A stretch of 44,423 nucleotides of DNA from the NCBI GenBank assembly GCA_964486455.1, contig CAZAMP010000036.1, positions 1 to 44,423 of the forward strand, in the 5' to 3' direction. Below the pieces are notes generated by a model that made no database searches, had not been told where the DNA came from, and saw nothing but the letters and a program-made list of their open reading frames with translations. The position numbers and the translations under genes are program-made. This document shows, one piece after another, positions 14,705 through 23,646 of this stretch; positions within the stretch are counted from its first letter, which is position 1, and the number at the start of each line of letters is the position of its first letter. The stretch is from CAZAMP01 sp964486455. Its GTDB lineage: Bacteria; Eisenbacteria; RBG-16-71-46; CAZAMP01.

Positions 14705-16468
14705 ATGAGATACGGGTCCTTGCCCGGGGCGTGCGGCGTCCTCGGCGCGATCCTCCTGATTGCGGCGCCCGGGGGTTGCGACCGATCCGACCCGTCGACG
14801 GTCGCGGAGATGGACGGCTGGCGCCTCACGGTCACCGAGGCCACCGAACGATATCTCGAGCGCTTCCCCGATCTGGACCTGCTCGAGGAGCCCATCGAGG
14901 AACAGGAGCGCTTCCTGACCGCCATCGTGAACAACGAGCTTCTGCTCGGGATGGCACGCGATCAGATTGAAACGCTGAGCTTCTCATCTCAGCGTCAGCT
15001 CCGCGCGGCGCGAGAGCGCTGGCTCGTGGAGAACTTCTTCGTTCTCCATCGCGGACACAGCACGATTTCCGAAGCGGACGGCCAAAACGCCATGCGACTC
15101 CTAAGCCGTGAGGCCCACCTGCAGCGTATCCTGGCCCCAACGATGGCCGCGGCCGAGTCGTGCTACTCACATCTGGAAGCCGGGATACCGTTCGAAGAGG
15201 CCCATGCCAGATTTTCCGGCCGGCGCGGCGAGGCCGGTCGCACGCTCGATCTCGGCTGGCTCGGTGTCGTGTTCTTGCCGGTCCGGGTCGTGGCGCGCGT
15301 TCACATGGCCGAGCTCGAGCCCGGCGGGTACACGCGTCCGACACAGACGGCACGCGGCATCTGGATCATTCGCGTGCTGGACTACCGCCCCGTGGACATC
15401 AAGCCCGAACATCAAGCAAAGGTGAATACTCTCGTGAAGTTCTTCTGCTACGGCGACAGCCTGGCAGCGCTATCGACAAAGCTCAAGGACACGGCCGGGT
15501 TCAGGACCCACGATGAGAACTACGTCGCCGTCAACCAATGCTTCAACGCATTCTGGGATTCGATCAGCGCCGCCACACCCCAGGTCAATACCAAAGTCAT
15601 GATGAGCTGGCGCTCACCGATCTGGCTTCTCGATCCGGCGGACCATGACGTTCCGTTCTTCGAGTACGACGGCAAGATCGGGACGGCGCGCGATTTCATG
15701 GAGAGCCTGAACGACTGCGACACCGAGTTCTGGCCCAGCGGCCCGACCCGCGAGCGGAGAGAGAAGGAGATCAGCCATCGCATCGAGAGGTTGTTCGTCG
15801 AGACCCAGGCCGAGAAGGCGTCGTTCGACACGCTTCCCGATTTCGTGACGTACATGGCCCAATTGGAGGCCCAAACGTATCTCGACGAACTCTACGAGTC
15901 GGTGATCGTTCCCGGCATCACGGTCTCGCCCGAAGAAGCCAAGGCGGAATACGATCGAGACCCGGAGCGGTGGCGAACGGAGGAAAAGGTCGCGTTCGGC
16001 TTCGTGACGTTTCCCTCGGACGCGCGCGACGCCGCGTTGGCGTTTCTGAACGAGCACAGAGACAAGCCTCCCGCGGAATGGAACAAGGCCTGCATCCACG
16101 CTCGGACGCGCGATCCCAACATCTTCTTCATGCGCGACACGGACATCCTGGAGGTCGGCGGACGGATCGACTACCCATACGTGCGCTTGCTCATGGACGC
16201 GGCGGCAAAGCTGGAGACAAGCGAGCTGAGCGACCTCGTCGAGACGGAGATGGGATACTCGATCATTCGATGCAACTACCGCCGCCACAGCCAACCGCTT
16301 CCGGAGCACATGGCGCTCGACTTCGCGGGACACGAAGTCCGCCAGCAGAAGATCGACAGGCGCGTGGAAGAACTCCTTAGCCGCGAGCGAAAGGCGCGAG
16401 GTGCTCGTCTCTATCTGGAGCGCCTGCGCGCCGCGGGATCATCGACGCCGGAGGCTAATTCGCCGTGA
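14705..16468 (+). CDS. PpiC/SurA-like periplasmic foldase lipoprotein
   Basis: 587 residues. The ATG at 14705 has AGGAG about 6 nt upstream and begins a signal peptide with lipobox PGGC. Just after the anchor comes a SurA-N-like segment (WRLTVTEATERYLERFPDL) and two regions patterned like parvulin domains. The first spans about 150-235 (LDLGWLGVVFLP and RGIWIIRVLDYRPVD); the second lies about 420-540 (EEAKAEYDRDPERW, then ETEMGYSIIRCNYRR). This architecture is that of periplasmic peptidyl-prolyl isomerases and outer-membrane-protein chaperones; catalytic activity of either domain is not certain. Its stop overlaps the GTG start of the sulfatase-TPR gene, so the two are translationally coupled and probably serve the same envelope process. 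Confidence 0.75.
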   Translation: MRYGSLPGACGVLGAILLIAAPGGCDRSDPSTVAEMDGWRLTVTEATERYLERFPDLDLLEEPIEEQERFLTAIVNNELLLGMARDQIETLSFSSQRQLRAARERWLVENFFVLHRGHSTISEADGQNAMRLLSREAHLQRILAPTMAAAESCYSHLEAGIPFEEAHARFSGRRGEAGRTLDLGWLGVVFLPVRVVARVHMAELEPGGYTRPTQTARGIWIIRVLDYRPVDIKPEHQAKVNTLVKFFCYGDSLAALSTKLKDTAGFRTHDENYVAVNQCFNAFWDSISAATPQVNTKVMMSWRSPIWLLDPADHDVPFFEYDGKIGTARDFMESLNDCDTEFWPSGPTRERREKEISHRIERLFVETQAEKASFDTLPDFVTYMAQLEAQTYLDELYESVIVPGITVSPEEAKAEYDRDPERWRTEEKVAFGFVTFPSDARDAALAFLNEHRDKPPAEWNKACIHARTRDPNIFFMRDTDILEVGGRIDYPYVRLLMDAAAKLETSELSDLVETEMGYSIIRCNYRRHSQPLPEHMALDFAGHEVRQQKIDRRVEELLSRERKARGARLYLERLRAAGSSTPEANSP

Positions 16469-18768
16469 TACGTCTTCTCCACTCGCGATACTGGTCGTTG
16501 CTTTTCGCAACGTGTCTGATCGCGTCGGGCTGTGGCCGCGATGTCGATCGGCCGAACATCATCCTCGTCACGCTCGATACGACACGTGCGGACCGGCTGG
16601 GATGCTACGGCTTCGAGCCGGCTCATACGCCGGTACTGGACAGTCTCGCCACGCTCGGCGTCGTGTTCGATCAGGCGATGACAACCGTCCCCGTTACGCT
16701 TCCCGCCCACTGCAGCATCCTGACCGGTTTCCTGCCGACACGCCACGGTGTGCGGGACAACGGCTTCTACGTCCTCTCGGATGAGATCACCACCGTTCCG
16801 GAAATCCTACAGACCGACGGCGACTACCAAACCGGGGCCTTCCTGAGCGCTTTCGTCTTGAGCGAACCGTACGGTACCGGGCAGGGATTCACGACGTATG
16901 ACGACCGATTGTACGTTGAACGTTCGGCGATGCGCACGAGCCGCGCGGCGCTCAGCTGGGTGGACAAGCTCGATTCGACGCGCCCGTTCTTCATGTGGGT
17001 GCACTACTACGACCCGCATCGCCCTCTCTTCCCGCCCGAACCATACTGTAGACTCGAGGGGCTCTCCCCCTACGACCAGGAGATCGCCTACATGGATGGC
17101 GGACTGGGCCATCTGCTGGATGGACTGCGCGAGAGAGGCCTGCTCGAGAACACCGGCCTCGTGGTCGTCGGCGATCACGGCGAGGGATTGGGAGATCACG
17201 GCGAGGAGGAGCATGGCCTGTTTCTGTACGACTCCACGATCCAGGTTCCGCTGATCATCGTCTATCCCGACCATCAGCATGCGGGTCGACGAATCGGAGA
17301 GCTGACGACGGTGATGGACGTGGCGCCCACGCTCTTGGATCTCGCCGGTCTCAGCTTCGCCGACGAGACGGATGGACACAGTCTCCTCCCGTTGATCGAT
17401 GGGGACGCGAATGGCCACGTCGAGTTCGCCTACAGCGAGACGTACTTCCCCGAGCACAACTTCTATCACAGCCACATTCTGGCGCTGCGGAGCGAACGCT
17501 GGAAATTCGTGTATGCCCCGGATCCGGAGCTCTACCTCCTGGAGCAGGACCCGGGTGAAGAGCACAACATGATTCGGACGTTCCCCGACACCGCGAACGC
17601 GCTGAAGGACCGTCTTCTGGAAATCCGAGAAACCACCGACGATGGCGTGACCGAAACCATCACCATCGATCAGGAAGAGCTCGAGCGGCTGCAGAGCCTG
17701 GGTTATCTCGGCGGCGGTGTGATCGCCGTCGACACGTCGAGTGGTGACGAGTTCACGCTTCCGGATCCTAAGGAGATGCGCCCCTACATCGCGACGTTCA
17801 CCGAGGGCCTCACCGCGATGAATGACGGGGACTGGGAAAAGGCGAGCAGACTGCTTGAAGAGGCCATCGAGCAGAGCCCGACGAACATTCTCACGCACCT
17901 GAATCTAGGCAAGGTCTATCTGCTGATGGGTCGTTTCGATGACGCCGTCGCGCTCCTGGAAGAGACGATGCTGCTGAATCCCGACTCGAGCCACGGGGCC
18001 GAGCTTCTGGGTAAGGCGTATCAGATGGCCGGACACTACGAGAAGTCGATCGCGACACTGCAGAAGATTGCCAGGCATCCGGACAAGGGCTACAAGGCCA
18101 TCTACCAGATCGCGCGTGCTCAGCTACTCGACGGGCGACCCGAAGAAGCGCAGCTCACGCTGCGGGAGCTGTCCGGCCGTGTCGGGGGCAAGGCGAACAT
18201 CTTCTCCGAGCTGTCGTCGCGAATCGGCTCCCTTCTGAGCGCCAGAGACAGACTCCAGGAGAGCCCGGACGATGAGGATGCCAGGCTGGCGCTGGCTGGT
18301 GCGGCCCTCGAGCTTCACCTGGTCGATGAAGCCGCCGAAGCGGTCGAATTCACCGGGTCGACCCCACTCATCGAGGCGAGACGCCACCTTATGCTCGGCA
18401 GCATCGCCGGCGCGAAGGAAGACTACGCCACCGCGCTCGCGGAATTCGAGTGGACGCTTCCGTACCTGGGCCACGATCACTACGTTCTCGTGCAGCTTTC
18501 CGGCCTCTACCTCTACGCCAACCAGCCCGAGAAGGCCGTCGCGATATGTGATCGCCTCATCCGTGAGGGGCAGAACGACCCGGTCGTCTACTACAACAAG
18601 GCCTGCGCGCACGCGATGAACGCGGAGCGGGATGAGGCGCTGAAGGCGTTGATGAGCGCGGTGAGACGCGGCTACAAGAACATGAAGAACCTTCAGAAGG
18701 ACCCGGATCTGGAAAGTGTGCGTGACGACCCCCGCTTCGTCGCCATCCTCGATGAGGTCCCGCTGTAG
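16465..18768 (+). CDS. Sulfatase-family lipoprotein with C-terminal TPR repeats
   Basis: 767 residues from a GTG at 16465 that overlaps the upstream stop, with GGAGG about 10 nt before it. A signal peptide ends in lipobox ASGC. Residues ~30-400 are a sulfatase/alkaline-phosphatase-superfamily domain: NIILVTLDTTRADRLGCYG binds metal, VPVTLPAHCSILTG is the nucleophile loop, and VVVGDHGEGLGDHGEEEHG completes the metal site. The nucleophile loop lacks the C-x-P-x-R formylglycine motif, so a phospho- or phosphoglycerol-type transferase or hydrolase is likelier than a true sulfatase (inference). After an ERLQSLGYL linker, residues ~440-760 form about eight TPR-like helical pairs (NILTHLNLGKVYLLMGRFDDA and similar), probably a protein-docking surface. 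Confidence 0.85.
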   Translation: MIRLLHSRYWSLLFATCLIASGCGRDVDRPNIILVTLDTTRADRLGCYGFEPAHTPVLDSLATLGVVFDQAMTTVPVTLPAHCSILTGFLPTRHGVRDNGFYVLSDEITTVPEILQTDGDYQTGAFLSAFVLSEPYGTGQGFTTYDDRLYVERSAMRTSRAALSWVDKLDSTRPFFMWVHYYDPHRPLFPPEPYCRLEGLSPYDQEIAYMDGGLGHLLDGLRERGLLENTGLVVVGDHGEGLGDHGEEEHGLFLYDSTIQVPLIIVYPDHQHAGRRIGELTTVMDVAPTLLDLAGLSFADETDGHSLLPLIDGDANGHVEFAYSETYFPEHNFYHSHILALRSERWKFVYAPDPELYLLEQDPGEEHNMIRTFPDTANALKDRLLEIRETTDDGVTETITIDQEELERLQSLGYLGGGVIAVDTSSGDEFTLPDPKEMRPYIATFTEGLTAMNDGDWEKASRLLEEAIEQSPTNILTHLNLGKVYLLMGRFDDAVALLEETMLLNPDSSHGAELLGKAYQMAGHYEKSIATLQKIARHPDKGYKAIYQIARAQLLDGRPEEAQLTLRELSGRVGGKANIFSELSSRIGSLLSARDRLQESPDDEDARLALAGAALELHLVDEAAEAVEFTGSTPLIEARRHLMLGSIAGAKEDYATALAEFEWTLPYLGHDHYVLVQLSGLYLYANQPEKAVAICDRLIREGQNDPVVYYNKACAHAMNAERDEALKALMSAVRRGYKNMKNLQKDPDLESVRDDPRFVAILDEVPL

Positions 18769-18789
18769 CCCAATCCGTCGGTGGGGCGC

Positions 18790-19475
18790 CTACGGCTCGG
18801 CCGGTCCCATGCGTTCCAGGGCAATCCGCGCGTCGGCACTCTTCGGATCGAGAAGGCTCGCGCGCTCGAAGGCGGCCCTCGCGGTCTCCCATCGTTCGAG
18901 ACGACGTGAGATCCGTCCCAGCCGCATCCACCCGGTGGGATCGTTCGGCCAGCGCTCCGCTCCCCGCTCCGCCAGCTCGATCGCCTCTTCGGCTCGATCG
19001 GCGCGTTCGAGCAACCGAACCAGTGGTTGCCACGCGAGATCGAGATCCGGCTGCAGCAGATAACCATGCCGAAGACTGCTCTCCGCCGCGTCCAGGCTGT
19101 CCAGGTCGATCTGAGCGAGACCGAGGTTCACCCATGCCTTCGAGTACGTGGAGTCGACAAAGATGGCTGTCCGCGCGAGACGGGCGGCGCGGCCCGGCCG
19201 CTGCCGTTGACCGTTCAGCGCGGCGAGATTCGTCAGGGCCTCGGAATGCCTGGGGTTGACCCGAACGGCCTTCTGAAGTTCATCTATGGCGCGGAGCGGC
19301 CGATCGAGGTTCGTGAGCGCGGAGGCGCGAACGAAGTGCTTCTCCGCTGGATCCATGGATGCCCGCACCCACCCGCCGCTCGTCAATCCAACCAGGGCCA
19401 TCATGACAAAAGCCGCGACACCGAGCCTCCGCGCATTGCGTTCGCGTGCCCACTCCACGACTCGCATGCACGCGA
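18790..19475 (-). CDS. C-terminal TPR part of a gene interrupted by the scaffold gap
   Basis: Partial: 5' end lost in the gap. The readable ~228 residues begin with a polar patch (RVVEWARERNARR) and a membrane helix (about LGVAAFVMMALVGLTSGG). About five TPR units follow, with typical spacing (NPRHSEALTNLAALNG, STYSKAWVNLGLAQID, PNDPTGWMRLGRIS). It ends 21 nt from the convergent sulfatase-TPR gene. The most economical reading is that it is the tail of the glycosyltransferase at 19576-20561, because GT39/GT83-type membrane proteins with TPR tails are common in this kind of genome. A separate membrane-anchored TPR protein cannot be excluded. Confidence 0.7.
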
Positions 19476-19575
19476 NNNNNNNNNNNNNNNNNNNNNNNNN
19501 NNNNNNNNNNNNNNNNNNNNNNNNNNNNNNNNNNNNNNNNNNNNNNNNNNNNNNNNNNNNNNNNNNNNNNNNNNN
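19476..19575. other. Assembly gap (100 N)
   Basis: Exactly 100 unknown bases, the conventional placeholder for a gap of unknown size. The reading frames on the two sides do not match across 100 nt, as expected if the true length differs. Missing content should include the distal membrane helices of the PMT-type glycosyltransferase. Confidence 0.95.
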
Positions 19576-20561
19576 CACCCCTCGTAGACGTCCTGGTTTC
19601 GCGGGATCTCGTGCGCGCTCAAGAAGGCAATCGTCTTGCGCAGACTATTGGTGACGGCAGGACCTGGCTCGTGCATCAGATACTGAAACGCCTCCCGATA
19701 GAAGAACGCCGATCGCTCGCCGGGCCGCATCGCGCTCGTCTCCCGGCGTGGACGCGACGTCAGTTCCTCCCAGTCCCGTCCCGGCCGAATGCTCTCGGAG
19801 CGCTCGGATTCGGGATTGTTCCCGATGAAGAAGTTGATTCCACCGCTCGATGAGATCAAGACGAACTCATCCCCCACGACAACGTTGCGAATCGTCACCG
19901 GCGCGATCAGAAGCACGGAACCGAGCGCGAGAGCGCCGACATGTCTCCATCGCGTCACGCCACTTCGGCCGCGCGCTCCCACACCCTCCCACGCGAGCAC
20001 CACGGGTATCAGCAGCAACATGTTCTCACGGCAGAGCGCCGCGAATCCCAGCAGCATACCGCTCACGAGGTACCGCCACGCGCCCGGTGCCGACGTGATA
20101 CGGAAGTGCAGGACTAACCAGGCAACGAGAAGAAACGTGGAGAGCGTGGGCCTCAAGAGCTGCCCTTCGAAGTAGAGGAGGGTCCCATAGGGAACGCAGA
20201 AGGCGAACGCGAGCAGGCTCCATCGATGCGGAAGGAGACGCCGCGCGATGAGGAACACGCCGAGACAGGTTAGCGCGCCCAAACAGGCTTGGACGAGACC
20301 GACACGCGCGGGCTCACGGCCGAGGAGTCCATAGACGGCGGAGATGAAAGCGGGATAAGCCGGGGCCTGCCAGTAGACGGCAGGCTGGGACCGTCCCTGG
20401 AGGATCTCGCGCGCGGACGCCTCGTATCCAGCGGCATCAATGACGGGGAGATTCCAAATGCCGGGCCGGTACCATTCCGCTTGAAACACCAAACGGGGTG
20501 CCAAGGCGATCAGCACCAAGGCCAGCAGGAAAGCGAATCGCTTCCAGCCCACCACCATCAT
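19576..20561 (-). CDS. PMT-type membrane glycosyltransferase (GT39/GT83-like), 5' part
   Basis: Partial: 3' end lost in the gap; ~328 residues readable. The ATG at 20561 (a second ATG follows at 20558) has GGGAAGGGG just upstream; an earlier GTG at 20594 has no ribosome site. The protein opens with a membrane helix (RFAFLLALVLIALAPRLVF). Its first periplasmic loop carries DAAGYEASAREI, matching the Asp-rich loop of dolichyl/undecaprenyl-phosphate-sugar transferases of the PMT_2 family. About eight further helices follow, including RENMLLLIPVVLAW. Such enzymes move a sugar from a polyprenyl-phosphate carrier to lipid A, proteins or glycans on the periplasmic side. Acceptor unknown. The TPR part at 18790-19475 is probably its C-terminus. 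Confidence 0.78.
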
Positions 20562-20628
20562 GCCCCTTCCCGGCGGATGATGCAGACGCGACACGGTTCA
20601 AGACGGGGAGTATATCGCCGGCCGAATC

Positions 20629-20661
20629 AAAATGCCCGCCCGACATGACGTCGGGCGGGCA
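20629..20661 (-). terminator. Intrinsic terminator of the secreted-protein gene
   Basis: A perfect 12-bp stem (20633-20644 with 20650-20661) around a 5-nt loop is followed on the minus strand by TTTTGATT. It lies 25 nt past the stop of the gene at 20686-21339. Confidence 0.8.
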
Positions 20662-20685
20662 ACAGACATGCTTCTTCAGCAGGAC

Positions 20686-21339
20686 CTAGCGATACAGGTC
20701 CTTCACGGCGCCCCAGGTCGTCGTGTGCGTCGGTGTGCCACCGGCGTCATCGAGACCCATGCGGATGCCATCATCGTAGCCGTATCCGTACGTGTCGTCG
20801 GTCCACGAACCCGACCACAGCGCCCAGGAGTGACCCGGGTTGCCATCATCGTACGCATAGGCAAGGCCGATACCGGAGATTTCGTACGGGATGAATTCGC
20901 AGCCGACGCCCAAGAGGTCGCCGCCAGCGAGGTTCACACCGTAGGAAGTCACGTCGACCACCGTGAACGCACCCGGAGGCCAGGCGGCGCTGACGGGCAG
21001 CCACGCGACACCGGTCGCGACAACCGAGACCGGCGGCGAGAACAGGTCAGAAACTTCCCACAGCTCCGCCATCTTGTTGACCGGACCGTGGACATAGTAC
21101 TGCGCCTCGGAGACGAGCCACATGCCGTCCGGCGCCTCGAAGTTCACAACCGTGTAGTCCGTCCAGTTCGGCGACGCGCCGTACGCAACGAAGACACCAC
21201 CGTCGTACTCGAGTACGATGTCGGAACGCGTGTCCACTTGGTCCGGGCTCGTCGGCGTCCAGGGCACGAACTCCCTGGCCATGGCCGGGGCAGCCAGGAT
21301 GAGAAGGATTCCCAACGTTGCCAGTACACTCTTCATCAT
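20686..21339 (-). CDS. Small secreted protein, unknown function
   Basis: 217 residues from the ATG at 21339, which has GGAGG about 6 nt upstream. A clean signal peptide (MMKSVLATLGILLILAAPAMA) is followed by a mature part rich in Trp, Tyr, Gly and Asp, with repeated beta-strand patterns and no Cys pair or enzymatic motif. It ends with GTPTHTTTWGAVKDLYR. Proteins of this type, with a jelly-roll-like beta domain and no C-terminal sorting segment, are frequent in uncultured FCB-like genomes. It has its own strong promoter and terminator, so it is a monocistronic, probably well-expressed exported protein. Confidence 0.75.
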   Translation of the reverse strand: MMKSVLATLGILLILAAPAMAREFVPWTPTSPDQVDTRSDIVLEYDGGVFVAYGASPNWTDYTVVNFEAPDGMWLVSEAQYYVHGPVNKMAELWEVSDLFSPPVSVVATGVAWLPVSAAWPPGAFTVVDVTSYGVNLAGGDLLGVGCEFIPYEISGIGLAYAYDDGNPGHSWALWSGSWTDDTYGYGYDDGIRMGLDDAGGTPTHTTTWGAVKDLYR

Positions 21340-21512
21340 GCAGTACCTCCTCTGCGTTGCAATACCCAGTGCATTGCCCACAGATGCTGTGTGACGACGG
21401 TGCCTACTGATGATTAGGCGACACCGCCCTCACTTTGTTCACTATGCCAAACGTCAAAGCAGCAATAAAAAGCCGGATTGCGCCGTCGAGAAAACGGACT
21501 ACAACCGGATTC

Positions 21513-21542
21513 ATTATACCAAATCCGACAACCCACTGACAA
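21513..21542 (-). promoter_or_regulatory. Strong extended -10 promoter for the secreted-protein gene
   Basis: On the minus strand TTGTCA (21537-21542), an 18-nt spacer and a perfect TATAAT (21513-21518) preceded by TG-G, an extended -10. It leaves a 5' leader of ~167 nt that includes a CTTTTTATT tract around 21467-21475. The rest of the 412-nt gap 21340-21751 holds no gene; the part near 21752 supplies the thyX-like gene's ribosome site. Confidence 0.6.
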
Positions 21543-21751
21543 ACCCTACGTTGGCGCCGGTGGGCCGGAAAACACCGTCGGGGAGGTAAGATAAATACAG
21601 TTCGTACATGCTTTACCTTAATGCAATAATCCAGCGTCAGTTCGGTGATCGTTCAAACCGTCCCGGCCCTCAACTGCCCCTTGCTCCACCGGAAAACCGA
21701 TCGTAGATTCGAGGCTCCAGCACGACTCCCGAAGCGCAAGGATCGCCCGGC

Positions 21752-23371
21752 ATGCCCGACGGACTGCATCATCTAGACGAGTCATCCTCCGATCCCGACG
21801 GACATCGGGCGTTCGCTTCGCCGGAACCGGTTGTCCGTCTCGTCAATGCCTTCACCGATCCGTTTCTGAACGCCGTTGCGGCCGCGAAGACCTGCTATTC
21901 GAGCAAGGGTGTCGTCCTCTCCCGAGACGTCGACGAAGGCCATCCGCCGGAGGACGCGCAGGCCCTCCCGTATGCGCGGCTGGCGCAAAGCGTTTACGAA
22001 GCAGGCCACCACACGGTCTTTCAGCACGCCTACTTCCAGTTCACGCTCGAGAACGTGTCACGGCAGTTCATCTGGGCATTTCTCCACGCCCACCCGTTCT
22101 ACAACTCCGAGCAGGTGAGCCAGCGCTACGTCCGCGTGAAGTCCGGCGCGTTCACCGTTCCCCCCATGCCACCATCCGCTCGGGAGCGATACGAAGCCAC
22201 CGTCGCGACGCAGGTCGCCGCGTACGAGCGCCTTCGCGAATGCCTCATGCCGATCGTGGAGGAGGAGTACTTTCGTCTTTTTCCGGGCCGGCGGAAGAAG
22301 GCAGACACGTATCGGCGCACTATCCGCCGGAAGGCGCAGGAGGCGGCACGATATGTTCTCCCCGTCGCCACGTGCGCACGCCTGCACCACACGGTGAGTG
22401 CGCTCACGCTGCTGCGGTACCATCGCGCGTGCCGAAGCGGCGACGCGCCGTTCGAGCAGCAGTTCGTCGTCAGGCGCATGATCGATGCGCTCCTGGCCCA
22501 CGATCCGCGCTATCGCGTGATCCTCGAGGAACCGCTCGATCCGGAGGCGTTTCCCGAGGCCGATGCGACGCCGACCATCTCTCCTCACGCTCCGGCCACG
22601 AGTCGCAAGGCGTTCGACGATGCGCTCGGGCCGCGGGTTTCGCGACTCGTCGGCTACACATCGAATGCCGAGGCGATCACCGCCGACGCGGTGCGCGAAA
22701 CGCTCGGCGCCGATAGATCGACGTTGAGTGATGATGAAGCTCTCGCGCTCGCGCTCGATCCGAGCCGAAACCGCTTGCTCGGCGAATCGCTCAATCTGAA
22801 ACCCCACACGAAGCTGGGACGCTGCCTCACCCACGCGTCATACACGTTTCGCAAGAGGCTCAGCCACAGTGCCGACAGCCAGAACCAGCGGCATCGGTTG
22901 ACGCCGGGATCACGACCGATTCTCCGCCGGCAGATCGACGCGGCGCCGGATTACATCACGCCGCGGCTCATCCAAGAGGACGATCGCATCCGACGCGAAT
23001 ATCATGACGTCATGGAGGTGGCGTGGGACGGCATCCGCGAGGTCACGCGCCGCGGGGCGGAGCCCGCGCATGCCCAGTACCTATTGCCCAACGCGGTGAC
23101 CATTCGCTTCACGGAGACCGGGAATCTCGAGGCGCTTCACCACAAGTACGCCATGCGTCTCTGCTACAACGCGCAGGAGGAAATCTGGCAGGCGTCGGTG
23201 GACGAAGTCGAGCAGATCTGCGACGTCCATCCGAGGATCGGACGCTATCTGCTGCCGCCGTGCAGCCTGCGCCATCTCGCACACCTGAGCCCGGTCTGCC
23301 CGGAGGGCACGCGTTATTGTGGCGTCAAGGTCTGGCGACTCGATCCATCCGAGTACGAGAGGTTGCTGTAA
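21752..23371 (+). CDS. Tandem-domain ThyX-like (FAD-dependent thymidylate synthase family) protein
   Basis: 539 residues, about twice a normal ThyX (~220-250). ThyX makes dTMP from dUMP using FAD and methylene-tetrahydrofolate. Both halves keep family landmarks. The first has VVRLVNAFTDPFLNAVAAAKTCYSS, HTVFQHAYFQFTLENVSRQF, NSEQVSQRYVRV, and the C-terminal-type AQEAARYVLPVA with LHHTVSALTLLR. The second has SNAEAITADAVRETLG, ASYTFRKRLSHSADSQNQRH, then AHAQYLLPNAVTIRFTETGN and AMRLCYNAQEEI. The exact RHR-x7-S signature is altered in both, so whether one or both halves are catalytic is unclear. ATG 21752 follows AAGGA at 9 nt. A hairpin element starts right after its stop. Confidence 0.82.
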   Translation: MPDGLHHLDESSSDPDGHRAFASPEPVVRLVNAFTDPFLNAVAAAKTCYSSKGVVLSRDVDEGHPPEDAQALPYARLAQSVYEAGHHTVFQHAYFQFTLENVSRQFIWAFLHAHPFYNSEQVSQRYVRVKSGAFTVPPMPPSARERYEATVATQVAAYERLRECLMPIVEEEYFRLFPGRRKKADTYRRTIRRKAQEAARYVLPVATCARLHHTVSALTLLRYHRACRSGDAPFEQQFVVRRMIDALLAHDPRYRVILEEPLDPEAFPEADATPTISPHAPATSRKAFDDALGPRVSRLVGYTSNAEAITADAVRETLGADRSTLSDDEALALALDPSRNRLLGESLNLKPHTKLGRCLTHASYTFRKRLSHSADSQNQRHRLTPGSRPILRRQIDAAPDYITPRLIQEDDRIRREYHDVMEVAWDGIREVTRRGAEPAHAQYLLPNAVTIRFTETGNLEALHHKYAMRLCYNAQEEIWQASVDEVEQICDVHPRIGRYLLPPCSLRHLAHLSPVCPEGTRYCGVKVWRLDPSEYERLL

Positions 23372-23375
23372 GGGG

Positions 23376-23462
23376 CGGGGAGTGGGGTTCGCGCCGGCTC
23401 CACCCTCGCTTCGCTCGGGCCGCGCAGACGCGAGTCGCCTTGCGCGACCCCCAACTCCCCGC
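23376..23462. repeat. Hairpin element copy C1, after the thyX-like gene
   Basis: 23375-23393 pairs with 23443-23462 over about 18 bp with one mismatch and one bulge. The loop contains a 44-nt core (23396-23439) identical to that of copy E at 33147-33190. It begins 4 nt past the stop codon at 23371. The stem sequence differs from all other copies. Confidence 0.6.
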
Positions 23463-23511
23463 GCTCGAAACGCATGGCGCGCCCGATGTATCGAGCTGCT
23501 GCGAGGGGTTG

Positions 23512-23640
23512 AGGGCCAGCGTGGGGGGCTCGACGCGGCGACTCGCAGGAGCGAGCCGAAGATCATCCGCCTGAGGCCGTGCGCCGAAGGCGGATAGCTG
23601 AGGTGAGCGGGCGCGGAGTCCGCGACGGTCCCCCGCCGCC
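23512..23640 (+). repeat. Hairpin element copy C2, between convergent genes
   Basis: The full core is present on the plus strand: GAGCGAGC, GAAGATC (GATC at 23561-23564), an 8-bp inner stem (23565-23572 with 23588-23595), TAGCTGA, then GAGCGGGCGCGG. The outer arms (about 23519-23538 with 23620-23636) are only partly complementary. It shares GGCGACTCGC with the reverse complement of copies C1 and E, linking the two core types. It ends next to the stop of the nucleotidylyltransferase gene. Confidence 0.55.
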
Positions 23641-23646
23641 GGCGGT

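Noticed and set aside
16465..18768. True arylsulfatase
   Set aside because: The nucleophile loop reads VPVTLPAHCSILTG, without the C-x-P-x-R sequence needed for formylglycine formation, so only superfamily membership is claimed.
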